From assembly GCF_947499845.1 (NCBI RefSeq), contig NZ_CANMPM010000004.1, forward strand, positions 124,001 to 188,000: 64,000 bases of DNA. The letters run 5' to 3'. Shown here one piece after another: positions 37,177-45,188 of the stretch (positions are counted from its first letter, which is position 1; the number at the start of each line of letters is the position of its first letter). The translations under genes and the position numbers were made by a program. The notes beneath the pieces were generated by a model. The model was not told where the DNA came from, ran no database searches, and worked only from the letters and a program-made list of their open reading frames with translations. Source of the DNA: an uncultured Pseudokineococcus sp. Its GTDB lineage: Bacteria; Actinomycetota; Actinomycetes; Actinomycetales; Quadrisphaeraceae.

Positions 37177-37276
37177 GGGGGGCCTTCCGTGTCGGGAGGT
37201 CGTCTACGCCCGGCGGGGCGCCGACCCCGGTCCGGCGGCGGCTCGGGAGCCCGCGGCGCCGGGGGTGGGCGGCGCG

Positions 37277-37549
37277 TCAGCCGCGGGGGCTCGAGGGGTG
37301 GTCGATGAGGTCGCGCGCCTCGGTCTCGCTCATGGCGCCGGCGTCGACGCCGAGGGCCACGCGCAGCTCCTGCTCGCGCTCGGCGGCACCGGCGCGGACC
37401 TCGGCGGCGAACGCGCGTGCGCCCTGCGCCCACCCGGAGGCGCGGCCCTGCAGCCCGGCCGGCGTGTACGAGCGGGCGACCCCGGCGGCGCGGCGCACGG
37501 CCACGACGCCGGCCACGGCCCCGAGGCCGATCCAGACGAGGCGACCCAC
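37277..37549 (-). CDS. Small membrane-associated protein, DUF6167-like
   Basis: The 90-residue protein has an N-terminal hydrophobic segment (RLVWIGLGAVAGVVAVRRAAG) followed by an Ala/Arg/Glu-rich amphipathic helix (WAQGARAFAAEVRAGAAEREQEL) and a short polar end. It matches in size, topology and place the small protein found between DUF948 and alaS in actinobacteria. The function is unknown. The GTG at 37549 is one base after the DUF948 stop, so the two are co-transcribed. Confidence 0.78.
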   Translation of the reverse strand: MGRLVWIGLGAVAGVVAVRRAAGVARSYTPAGLQGRASGWAQGARAFAAEVRAGAAEREQELRVALGVDAGAMSETEARDLIDHPSSPRG

Positions 37550-37550
37550 G

Positions 37551-37907
37551 TCAGCCCCGCTTCCGGCGGCCGGCGATCGCGCCCCGCACGCCGTAGGTGA
37601 AGGCGGCCACCTTGACGATCGGCGACCCGAGCGTCGCCGCGAAGAGCGCCGTCAGCGCGGACACGTTGGTGGCGATCTGCGCCGCGCCCGTGGTCACCGT
37701 GTCGACGTTCTGCATCTGCTCGTTGACCTGCGTCACGGCCGTCGTCGTCTCGGTGATGAGCGGACGGGTGTCGTCCGACAGGCGGCGCACGGCCTCGCGC
37801 GTCTCGTCGAGCACCTTGCCCAGCTTGAGCAGCGGCACCGCGAGCAGCCCCACGAGCAGCACGAACGCGATCGCGGCGATGAACCCCGCGACGTCTCCTC
37901 CGGTCAT
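37551..37907 (-). CDS. DUF948 membrane protein
   Basis: The 118-residue protein has one N-terminal membrane segment (GFIAAIAFVLLVGLLAVPLL, about 7-26) and a long helix (KVLDETREAVRRLSDDTRPLITETTTAVTQVNEQMQNVDTV in two parts) typical of DUF948, which resembles chemoreceptor signalling helices. The basic C-terminus RGAIAGRRKRG is also typical. The ATG at 37907 has GGAGGG upstream. It is conserved between rpsD and alaS in actinobacteria; function unknown. Confidence 0.85.
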   Translation of the reverse strand: MTGGDVAGFIAAIAFVLLVGLLAVPLLKLGKVLDETREAVRRLSDDTRPLITETTTAVTQVNEQMQNVDTVTTGAAQIATNVSALTALFAATLGSPIVKVAAFTYGVRGAIAGRRKRG

Positions 37908-38417
37908 CCGGATCCCTCCAGTCGGTCCGCGCCCACCACCGGACCGGGCCGCGGCCCCTCGGTGGGAGCCGCTGGCCTGCCGTCGGCGGCGCGCGGGCAC
38001 GGCGCTTCCCGCCCCGCTGCCGAGGCGCGCGGCGACCCTACCGCGCACCCCGCTCACGGACGGCGACCCTGTGGACCTCCTCGACGGCACGTGAGGTCTG
38101 CGGCCTGTCGTGGTCGCCACGCGTGGTCACCGGGGTGACGCCGCCGCGGCCGTGCGACGCGTGGTCGCCGGGCGGGGCGCCCGCGCTCGTGGAGGGCACT
38201 GGCGACGGCCGCGCAGGGCACCGAGCGCTCCCGGGCCGTCCGTCCGCGGGGTCGGGTGGCGGCCTGCCTGACGTGCCCCCCACGATCACGGGCACCCCGC
38301 CTCCTCAGCAGCACCGGCCGTCGCGAGCGGCGCACCAGGGCCGAGGGGCTGAAGGGTGCACCGGATCTGCGCGACGAGCGACCGTCGACGGCGAGCCGCC
38401 GTCAGGTGACGCGCGAA
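37908..38417. other. Gene-free stretch between DUF948 and the rpsD terminator
   Basis: About 510 bp with no frame that has a plausible start, ribosome binding site and protein-like composition on either strand. It presumably contains the promoter of the DUF948-alaS operon, but I cannot place it with confidence. Confidence 0.5.
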
Positions 38418-38520
38418 GGGGTGGGCGGGTCCGGTGGGGGCACGTCAGCCGAGCGTCCCCCGGCGGCCGTCAGGCTGCTGGGGGCGCGGAGGCAGTGCCC
38501 TCACCGGACCCGCCCGCCCC
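38418..38520 (-). terminator. 103-nt extended palindrome behind rpsD
   Basis: Arms 38418-38443 and 38495-38520 pair over 26 positions with two mismatches, including a perfect 14-bp block (GGGCGGGTCCGGTG). The enclosed bases form a second stem (38453-38468 with 38473-38487). It begins 44 bp after the rpsD stop on the minus strand and is far longer than a standard terminator. Confidence 0.6.
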
Positions 38521-38564
38521 GTGCCAGCCCGGCCACGGAGACCGGGAACCAGGGACGACAGGGG

Positions 38565-39200
38565 TCAGCGCGAGTAGTACTCCACGACCTTCGCGACGTC
38601 GCAGGTCACCGGGACCTCGTCGCGCTCGGAGCGGCGGACGACCTCGGCGCGCAGCGCGGCGAGCTCGACGCGCAGGTAGGCGGGCACGTCGGGCAGGACG
38701 TCGCGGTGGGCACCCGCGGCGGCGACCTGGAAGGGCGGCAGGTCGCGGCTGCGCGGCGCGATCTCGACGACCTGGCCGGGGCGCACGCGGTAGGAGGGCT
38801 TGTCGACGCGGGCGCCGTCGACGAGCACGTGGCGGTGCACGACCGTCTGGCGGGCCTGGGCGATGGTCCGGGCGAGGCCGGCGCGCAGGACGACGGCGTC
38901 GAGACGGCTCTCGAGGAGCTGGACGAGGACGTCGCCCGTGCGCTCGGGGTGCTTCTTCGCCTCGTCGACGGCGCGGCGCAGCTGGGCCTCGCGGATGCCG
39001 TACTGGGCGCGCAGCCGCTGCTTCTCGCGCAGGCGCAGGGCGTAGTCGCTCTCGCTGCGGCGCCGGGCGCGGCCGTGCTCGCCGGGCGGGTAGGGACGGT
39101 CCTCGACGTGCTTGACCGCCTTCGGCGTGAGGGCGAGGCCGAGACGGCGGGAGAGGCGGACCTGCTGGCGCGAGCGCGAGCTCGAGGTGCTGGACGACAC
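38565..39200 (-). CDS. rpsD: 30S ribosomal protein S4
   Basis: The 211-residue S4 initiates 30S assembly by binding 16S rRNA. The N-terminal part has RLSRRLGLALTPKAVK and RPYPPGEHGRARRRSESDYALRLREKQRLRAQYG without zinc cysteines. The S4 RNA-binding domain reads RLDAVVLRAGLARTIAQARQ followed by VVHRHVLVDGARV. It ends VTCDVAKVVEYYSR. This is the stand-alone actinobacterial rpsD (outside the alpha operon) located upstream of DUF948 and alaS. The GTG at 39200 has AGGAG eight bases upstream. Confidence 0.96.
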   Translation of the reverse strand: MSSSTSSSRSRQQVRLSRRLGLALTPKAVKHVEDRPYPPGEHGRARRRSESDYALRLREKQRLRAQYGIREAQLRRAVDEAKKHPERTGDVLVQLLESRLDAVVLRAGLARTIAQARQTVVHRHVLVDGARVDKPSYRVRPGQVVEIAPRSRDLPPFQVAAAGAHRDVLPDVPAYLRVELAALRAEVVRRSERDEVPVTCDVAKVVEYYSR

Positions 39201-39307
39201 GGGTGGGGCTCCTGGCGGGATCGGGTGGACGAGGTGCCGGCGGACGGGCGGGCGACGGAGCGGTGTCGGGAGCGGGACGCCGTGAGGTCCTCCCCGATCA
39301 CCTCACC

Positions 39308-39324
39308 TTAGGCTAGCCTCACCT
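39308..39324 (+). promoter_or_regulatory. IdeR/DtxR-type iron box overlapping the DUF2470 promoter
   Basis: TTAGGCTAGCCTCACCT matches the iron-box consensus TTAGGTTAGCCTAACCT at 15 of 17 positions. It ends two bases before the ATG at 39327. It contains TAGCCT (39314-39319), a fitting leaderless -10, so iron-loaded repressor would cover the promoter. Confidence 0.7.
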
Positions 39325-39326
39325 GC

Positions 39327-40235
39327 ATGACGCACCCGCCGAGCGCCGCGGTCGTGGCCGCCACCGCCCTCTCGGGGTCGGGGACGGCCGTCCTCACCCC
39401 CGCCGCCCGGGACGAGGAGCGGGAAGGCTCGTGCATCGCGGTCCTGCACGCCCGTGGGCGGGACGGGCAGCTCGTCGTCGTCGCCAGCGACGCCGCGGTC
39501 GGCGCCCTGGGCCTCGGGCGCGGCGGCGGGCACGACGCCGCGGCCCGGCTCGAGGTGGTCGTCGAGGCGGCGCTGCCCGACCTCACGGTGCCGCGGGCGC
39601 AGGTGGTCGTCGACGGCTGGGTGCGCCTCGCGGCGCCGCACGAGGCCGCCGGTGCGCTGGGCGCCGCGTGCGCCGCGGGCGACCTCGCGGACCTGGCGGG
39701 GGCGTGGCCGGACGCCCGGGTGCTCCTGCTCGACGCGGCCGCCGTCCGGCTGCACTGGCCCGAGGGGTGCAGCGACGTCGCCGTGGAGGACCTGCGCGCG
39801 GCGGCGCCCGACCCGGTGGCGCTGCGTGAGGCGGACGTGCTCGGGCGGGTCGAGGCGGAGCTGGGCGACCGGCTCGTCGGCCTGGTCCGCGCGATGGGCC
39901 ACGCCCACCCCGCTCCCGGCGGCCGCGGCGCCGGCGTCCCCGGGCGCGACCTGGGCCGCGTCAGCGAGGTGCGCTGCGTCGGCGCCGACCGCACGGGGCT
40001 CGTGCTGCGGTGCCGGGCCGAGGAGCCGTGGGAGGGCCTCGGGGCCGGGTGCCGCTGCGCCGGGCACGACGGAGCGCCGTGCCCGGCGTCGACGACGGCG
40101 ACCCTGCGCCTGCTCTTCCCGGCGCCGGTGGCCGACGCCGACGCGGCCGTCGACGCGCTCGCCCTCATGGTCCTCGGCGCGAGCGCGGGTGGCGCCGCCC
40201 GCTGCCCCTACGCGCCGGGCGCCGCACGGGCCTGA
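39327..40235 (+). CDS. DUF2470 / split-barrel (HugZ-like) protein under an iron box
   Basis: The 302-residue protein resembles the actinobacterial fusion of a PNPOx/HugZ-like split barrel (residues ~10-140, including LEVVVEAALPDLTVPRAQVVVDGWVRL) and a C-terminal DUF2470 domain (LREADVLGRVEAELGDRLVGLVRAMG, EVRCVGADRTGLVLRCRA, LLFPAPVADADAAVDALALMVLGA). Related HugZ proteins degrade or handle haem. The usual HxNxDH of DUF2470 is not evident here. Four cysteines lie in the last 70 residues (GCRCAGHDGAPCP, ARCPYAP). The ATG lies immediately after an iron box, so expression should rise on iron starvation. Family assignment is by pattern and is moderately sure; haem use is inference. Confidence 0.65.
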   Translation: MTHPPSAAVVAATALSGSGTAVLTPAARDEEREGSCIAVLHARGRDGQLVVVASDAAVGALGLGRGGGHDAAARLEVVVEAALPDLTVPRAQVVVDGWVRLAAPHEAAGALGAACAAGDLADLAGAWPDARVLLLDAAAVRLHWPEGCSDVAVEDLRAAAPDPVALREADVLGRVEAELGDRLVGLVRAMGHAHPAPGGRGAGVPGRDLGRVSEVRCVGADRTGLVLRCRAEEPWEGLGAGCRCAGHDGAPCPASTTATLRLLFPAPVADADAAVDALALMVLGASAGGAARCPYAPGAARA

Positions 40236-40409
40236 CCGGCCTCCCGCCCCGCGTCGCCCCACCCGGCGACCGGTCGGGTGGCGTGCGTCCTGCCGCGGAC
40301 CCCGCGGGCGGCCTGCGCCGGTCTCGCCCAGGCTGACGTCGTGGCGACGAGGTCCTCCCTGCCCTCCCTGCGGCGGCCCGCCCTCCGGCGAGGGGCGGGG
40401 TCGCGTGGA

Positions 40410-41408
40410 GTGGCGGAGACCTCCGGTGGGCTCCCCCGCCTGACCGAGACGCTCCGCACCGGGGTCGTCGCCGTGCCCCTGGCGACGGCGGCCTTCGTGG
40501 CCGCCGTCGTCCCCGCCGCCGCGGCGCTGGCCCCCGGGCTCGCCGCGGCGGCGGCCCCGCTCCTGCTCCTGGCGGCCGTGCTCGTGGGCCTGCCCCACGG
40601 CGCCGTCGACCTGCTGCAGCCCGAGCTGACCTCCCGCAGCCGCGGCGGGCGCGCCCTCGTGGGCCTCGCCTACGTCGGGCTCGTGGCCCTCGCGGTCCTC
40701 GTGCTGCGCCTCGCGCCGCTCCCCGTGCTCGGCGCCCTGCTCGTGCTCGCCGCCCTCCACTTCGGCCTGGCCGACGACGTCGTCCACCGCTGGCGCACCG
40801 GGACCACGGGGCACCGCACGCCCGCCGAGCGCGTGAGCGGCGCCGTGCGCGTCCTGGCGCTCGGCGGCGTCCCCGTGGCGGCGCCCCTCGCGCTCGGCCA
40901 CGCCGACGTGGTCCGCCTCCTCGACGTCCTGTCCGGCGGGTCCGGCGCCGCCGTCGTCCTCGGCGCCCGCGTCGCGCTCGCGCCCGTCCTCGCCGCGGTG
41001 CTCGCGACGGCGCTCCTCGCCGCCCGTCGCCGCGACGCCGTCGGCGCGCTGGAGCCGCTCCTGCTCGCCGGGCTCCTCCTCCTGGCGCCGCCGCTGCCCG
41101 CCTTCGCCGCCTACTTCGGCCTGTGGCACTCGCTGCGCCACCTGCTGCGCCTCCTCGCGCTCGACGCCGTCAGGCACGGCGGCGCGGGCCCCGGCAGGCC
41201 CCTCCCCGCGCCTGCGCTGCGCGCGGCCGGCCGCCGCTTCGCCCGCGCGGCGGCCCTGCCGACGGGCATGGCGCTCGCCGGGCTCGTCGTCCTCGTGGTC
41301 GTCGCCGGCGGCGACGTCGTGCCCGCGGCGCTCGTCCTCGTGCTCTGCCTGACGGTGCCGCACGCCGCGGCGGTCGCCCTCGCCGACCGGGCGCTGCTGC
41401 GCCGCTGA
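40410..41408 (+). CDS. blh: Brp/Blh-type beta-carotene 15,15'-dioxygenase (retinal-forming)
   Basis: The protein of about 332 residues has some eight hydrophobic segments and the scattered conserved histidines of the Brp/Blh family, which bind iron and split beta-carotene into retinal: VGLPHGAVDL (H63), LHFGLADD (H117), YFGLWHSLRH (H240, H244) and CLTVPHAAAV (H318). It follows the iron-box gene by 174 bp on the same strand and may share its transcript. No rhodopsin or carotenoid gene is in the window. The start is uncertain: GTG 40410 is placed just ahead of the first membrane segment; in-frame GTGs at 40341 and 40278 would lengthen the N-terminus. Confidence 0.78.
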   Translation: MAETSGGLPRLTETLRTGVVAVPLATAAFVAAVVPAAAALAPGLAAAAAPLLLLAAVLVGLPHGAVDLLQPELTSRSRGGRALVGLAYVGLVALAVLVLRLAPLPVLGALLVLAALHFGLADDVVHRWRTGTTGHRTPAERVSGAVRVLALGGVPVAAPLALGHADVVRLLDVLSGGSGAAVVLGARVALAPVLAAVLATALLAARRRDAVGALEPLLLAGLLLLAPPLPAFAAYFGLWHSLRHLLRLLALDAVRHGGAGPGRPLPAPALRAAGRRFARAAALPTGMALAGLVVLVVVAGGDVVPAALVLVLCLTVPHAAAVALADRALLRR

Positions 41409-41448
41409 GCCCCGCCCCGAGGTCGAGCGCCCCGCACCGGGCGCCGGC

Positions 41449-42900
41449 TCAGGGCCGGGCGCGCCCCTCGAGCACCGCGCGCAGGCGCTCCAGGCGCGCC
41501 CCGATCTCCCGCTCGGCGCCCCGGTCCGTCGGCGCGTAGTAGCGCCGGCCGACGAGCGCGTCGGGCAGGTGCTGCTGCGGCGCCACCCCGTGCGGGGCGT
41601 CGTGGGCGTACACGTACCCGACGCCGTGCCCGAGCCGCACGGACCCCGCGTAGTGGCCGTCGCGCAGGTGCGGCGGCACGACGCCGGCCCGCCCGGCGCG
41701 CACGTCGGCCACGGCGGCGTCGACGCCGAGGTAAGCCGCGTTCGACTTCGGCGCCGTCGCCAGGTGGACGACGGCCTGCGCCAGGGTGATGCGCGCCTCC
41801 GGCATCCCGAGCAGCTGGACCGCCTGCGCCGCCGCCACCGCCGTCTGCAGCGCCGTCGGGTCGGCCATGCCGACGTCCTCGCTCGCCGCCACGACGATCC
41901 GCCGGGCGATGAAGCGCGGGTCCTCCCCCGCCTCGAGCATGCGCGCCAGGTAGTGCAGCGCGGCGTCGACGTCGCTGCCCCGCATCGACTTGATGAAGGC
42001 GCTGATGACGTCGTAGTGCTGGTCGCCGTCGCGGTCGTAGCGCAGGACGGCGGCCTCGAGCGCGCGCTCGGCGTGCTCGACGCGCAGCGGCACGGGCTCG
42101 TCGTCGGCCAGCCCGGCCTCCCACGCGTCGGCCGCCGCCGCCCCCGCCGCCGCCTCGAGGGCCGTGAGGGCCCGTCGGGCGTCGCCCTCGGCGACCCGGA
42201 CGAGGTGCTCGAGGGCGTCGTCCTCCACGGCCACCTCGCCGCCGAGGCCGCGCTCGTCGGCGAGCGCCCGCTCCAGCAGACCGCGCACGTCCGCGGGCCC
42301 GAGCGGCTGCAGGGTGAGCAGCAGCGAGCGCGACAGCAGCGGGGAGATCACGCTGAAGCTGGGGTTCTCGGTCGTCGCGGCGACGAGCACGACGACGCCG
42401 TTCTCCACGCCGGGCAGCAGTGCGTCCTGCTGGGCCTTGGTGAAGCGGTGGATCTCGTCGAGGAACAGCACGGTCCGCCGGCGGTGGAGGTCGCGGCGCT
42501 CGCGGGCGACGTCCATGACCCGGCGGACGTCCTTGACGCCCGCGGTGATGGCCGACAGCTCCTCGAAGTCCCCGCCGCTGGCCCGCGACACGACGTGCGC
42601 GAGCGTCGTCTTGCCCGTGCCCGGCGGGCCCCACAGCACGACGGACGTCGGTGCGGCCCGGGTCACGCGGCGCGGCGCCCCGTCGGCCGGCCGCGCGTCG
42701 GCGCCGCCCGCGGCGGAGAGGCTCTCGACGAGGCGCCGCAGCGGCGAGCCGGCGCGCAGCAGGTGCTGCTGGCCCACGACCTCGTCCAGCGTCCGCGGGC
42801 GCATCCGGACGGCGAGCGGCGGGCGCGCGCCCTCGGCGGAGGGCCGGCCCGGCGCGGCGGGGGCCGCGTCGTCGTCGCTGAAGAGGTCCGGCCCGCTCAC
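41449..42900 (-). CDS. rarA: Replication-associated recombination protein A (MgsA/WRNIP1 family)
   Basis: The 483-residue AAA+ ATPase acts at stalled replication forks. It shows [17 protein letters not shown], Walker [14 protein letters not shown], Walker [22 protein letters not shown], sensor 1 [20 protein letters not shown], and the RarA-specific C-terminal tetramerisation region ([39 protein letters not shown]). There is a 25-residue linker insertion before Walker A. The GTG at 42900 has TAGCCT six bases upstream, so it is probably leaderless. It is convergent with the carotene dioxygenase gene. A neighbourhood with hisS/aspS is common in actinobacteria. Confidence 0.95.
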   Translation of the reverse strand: MSGPDLFSDDDAAPAAPGRPSAEGARPPLAVRMRPRTLDEVVGQQHLLRAGSPLRRLVESLSAAGGADARPADGAPRRVTRAAPTSVVLWGPPGTGKTTLAHVVSRASGGDFEELSAITAGVKDVRRVMDVARERRDLHRRRTVLFLDEIHRFTKAQQDALLPGVENGVVVLVAATTENPSFSVISPLLSRSLLLTLQPLGPADVRGLLERALADERGLGGEVAVEDDALEHLVRVAEGDARRALTALEAAAGAAAADAWEAGLADDEPVPLRVEHAERALEAAVLRYDRDGDQHYDVISAFIKSMRGSDVDAALHYLARMLEAGEDPRFIARRIVVAASEDVGMADPTALQTAVAAAQAVQLLGMPEARITLAQAVVHLATAPKSNAAYLGVDAAVADVRAGRAGVVPPHLRDGHYAGSVRLGHGVGYVYAHDAPHGVAPQQHLPDALVGRRYYAPTDRGAEREIGARLERLRAVLEGRARP

Positions 42901-42906
42901 GGCGCC

Positions 42907-42912
42907 AGGCTA
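42907..42912 (-). promoter_or_regulatory. Candidate leaderless -10 of rarA
   Basis: TAGCCT on the minus strand, separated from the rarA GTG by exactly six bases. Confidence 0.5.
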
Positions 42913-43014
42913 GGCGGGGCCGCGAGCCGGAGCGCCACGCTCGCCGCCGCACCCGGACGCAGTGACATCAGGGGACGCCGGACGGGGATCGTCGCGGTGG
43001 TGCACTCTCCCTCC

Positions 43015-44391
43015 GTGACGAGCACCGGTCGGCGGGTCGTGCGGCGCTCGCTCGTCACCGCCGTCGCGGGGCTCGTGGTGACCCTGGTCGTCGGGCTCCT
43101 CCCGTCGGTCCCCCTGGCCTACCGCAGCCCCGACGGTCATCTCGTGCTCGAGACCGTCGTGGCGACCGTGAGCCCGCTCGTGGCGCTGCTGCTCTACGGC
43201 CGCTTCCGGCGCAGCCGCCTCCTGCGCGAGCTGCTCCTGGCGCACGCGCTCGCCGTCCTCGCCGTGGCCTCGCTCGTCGTGGCCGTCGCGTCGGTGGTCA
43301 CGGACGCCGGGCCGGGCAGCGCCCTGACGAGCTGGGCGCCGCTCGTGGTGCGGCTGGCGAGCGCCGTGCTGCTGCTCGTCGCGGCCCTCGTGCCGCCGGA
43401 CAGGGTCGTCGCGGCGGCCCGGCCCGCGCGGCAGGTGCTCGCCGTCGCGGTCGTGCTGCTCGCGGTCGGCGCCACCGCCCAGGCCCTCGGCGCCGCGCTG
43501 CCGACCGCCGTCGAGGCGCTGCCCTCCCCCGAGCGGTCCGGCCGACCGGTGCTGGCCGGCCACCCCGTGCTGCTGGGGGCGCAGAGCACGGCGCTCGCCT
43601 GCTTCGCGGCCGCCGCCGTCGCGCTCACCCGGCAGGCGCGGCGCACCGGCGACGACTTCCTCGGGTGGGTGGCGGCCGCCGCGGTGCTCGGGGCCTGGTC
43701 GCGGGTCAACTACCTGCTCTTCCCCTCCCTCTACAGCCAGTGGCTGTACACGGGCGACGTGCTCCGCCTCGGCTTCTACCTGCTCCTGCTGACGGGCGGG
43801 CTGCTCGAGGTGCGCTCCTACTGGCGGGCGCAGGCCCGGGTGGCCGTCGCGGCCGAGCGGCGGCGCCTCGCGCGCGACCTGCACGACGGCGCCGTCCAGG
43901 AGCTCGGCTACATCCTGTCGGTGACGAGCGGGCCTGAGGACCGGACCTCACCGGCCGTCCGGTCCGCCGCCCAGCGGGCCCTCGCCGAGACCCGTCGGGC
44001 CGTGGTGGCGCTGTCGTCCGCCGACGACGAGCCGCTCGAGGCGGCGGTCGCCCGTGAGGTGCGCGAGGTGGGCGAGCGCCACGGGATGACGGTGCACGTC
44101 CGCAGCGAGGCCCAGCACGCGCCCCTCTCCCTGGAGCACCGCGAGCAGGTGGTGCGGATCGCCCGCGAGGCCGCGTGGAACGCCCGGCACGGTCGTGCCA
44201 CGGAGCTCCGCGTGCTGGTGCGCCCCGGGGAGCTCGTCGTCGAGGACGACGGCGCGGGCTTCGACCCCGCCGCCGTCCCGCCCGGCCGGTACGGGCTCGT
44301 GAGCATGGGCGACCGGGCCGAGGGCATGGGCGCCGTGCTGGCGCTCGAGTCGGCCCCCGGCCGCGGGACCCGGGTGGCGGTGGCGTGGTGA
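43015..44391 (+). CDS. NarL-class sensor histidine kinase with multi-span membrane sensor
   Basis: The 458-residue protein has about eight membrane segments in the first ~260 residues without an obvious extracytoplasmic domain, then a HisKA_3 dimerisation helix with the phospho-acceptor His in RRRLARDLHDGAVQELGYIL, and a HATPase_c domain (REAAWNARHG N-box, VEDDGAGFDP G1, GRYGLVSMGDRAEGMG G2). It phosphorylates the response regulator that follows with overlapping stop/start. The signal is unknown; a membrane-perturbation sensor would fit the topology. GTG 43015 (preceded by a weak CACTCT hexamer) or GTG 43000 could be the start. Confidence 0.9.
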   Translation: MTSTGRRVVRRSLVTAVAGLVVTLVVGLLPSVPLAYRSPDGHLVLETVVATVSPLVALLLYGRFRRSRLLRELLLAHALAVLAVASLVVAVASVVTDAGPGSALTSWAPLVVRLASAVLLLVAALVPPDRVVAAARPARQVLAVAVVLLAVGATAQALGAALPTAVEALPSPERSGRPVLAGHPVLLGAQSTALACFAAAAVALTRQARRTGDDFLGWVAAAAVLGAWSRVNYLLFPSLYSQWLYTGDVLRLGFYLLLLTGGLLEVRSYWRAQARVAVAAERRRLARDLHDGAVQELGYILSVTSGPEDRTSPAVRSAAQRALAETRRAVVALSSADDEPLEAAVAREVREVGERHGMTVHVRSEAQHAPLSLEHREQVVRIAREAAWNARHGRATELRVLVRPGELVVEDDGAGFDPAAVPPGRYGLVSMGDRAEGMGAVLALESAPGRGTRVAVAW

Positions 44392-45056
44392 TGGCGGCGG
44401 AGGGCGGGCCGCCCGCGCCGGTGCGGGTCGTCGTGGTCGACGACCACGCGGCGCTGCGCGGGGGCGTGCGGGCGGCGCTGGAGGCCGACGGCTTCACGGT
44501 CGTCGCCGAGGGCGCCACCGCGCGCCGCGCCGTCGAGCTCGCGGTCGAGCACGAGCCGGACGTGCTCCTCCTCGACGTGCACATGCCCGGCTCGGGGGTG
44601 GCGGCGGCGCAGGAGGTGTCGCGCCGCCTCCCGGGGACGGCCGTCGTGATGCTCACGGCCTCCCAGGACGAGGAGGACCTGCTGGGCTCGCTGCGCGCGG
44701 GCGCCCGGGGCTTCCTCCTCAAGGACATGGACCCCGCCCGGCTCGGGGCGGCGCTGCGCGGCGTGCTGGCGGGCGAGGCGGCGTTGCCGAGGGCGCTCGT
44801 CGCCCGGGTGCTCGAGGAGCTGCGCGCCGCGCCGGCTCCCCGGCGGACCCTGCTCCCCCGGCGCCGGGCCGCGGCCCGCCTCACCGAGCGGGAGGAGGCG
44901 GTCATGGTGCTGCTGCGCGACGGCCTCACGACCGACGAGGTCGCCGCACGGCTGTTCCTGACGCCCGGCACCGTGCGCGTGCACGTCTCCAACGCGGTGA
45001 GGAAGCTCGGAGCGCCCGACCGCGCGAGCGCGCTGGGCATGCTCGGCGGCGGGTGA
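44391..45056 (+). CDS. NarL/FixJ-family response regulator
   Basis: The 221-residue protein has a receiver domain (RVVVVDDHAALRGG, phospho-Asp in VLLLDVHMPGSG, Thr in VMLTASQDEE, Lys in FLLKDMDP) and a C-terminal LuxR-type helix-turn-helix (LTEREEAVMVLLRDGLTTDEVAARLFLTPGTVRVHVSN). The ATG at 44391 overlaps the kinase stop (TGATG); GTG 44388 is also possible. The secreted-protein gene 130 bp downstream is a candidate target, by position only. Confidence 0.93.
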   Translation: MAAEGGPPAPVRVVVVDDHAALRGGVRAALEADGFTVVAEGATARRAVELAVEHEPDVLLLDVHMPGSGVAAAQEVSRRLPGTAVVMLTASQDEEDLLGSLRAGARGFLLKDMDPARLGAALRGVLAGEAALPRALVARVLEELRAAPAPRRTLLPRRRAAARLTEREEAVMVLLRDGLTTDEVAARLFLTPGTVRVHVSNAVRKLGAPDRASALGMLGGG

Positions 45057-45188
45057 GCTCGCGAAGCGCCGCGGACCTGGTCCTCCGCGCATAGACGTCT
45101 CTGCGCAGATGGGTCCCGGTGGGTCATGTGCCCGCTTCCTGCCGAACCGCACAGTCCTCCTCGACGCCACCGACCTCGAGGAGACGCG

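Noticed and set aside
37177-37276. T-box or attenuator ahead of alaS
   Set aside because: The gap to the co-transcribed DUF6167 gene is only 100 bp, with no T-box motif or terminator/antiterminator pair.
38038-38295. Small minus-strand frame between DUF948 and rpsD
   Set aside because: Pro/Arg/Gly low-complexity sequence, no Shine-Dalgarno or -10 spacing, no membrane or domain pattern.
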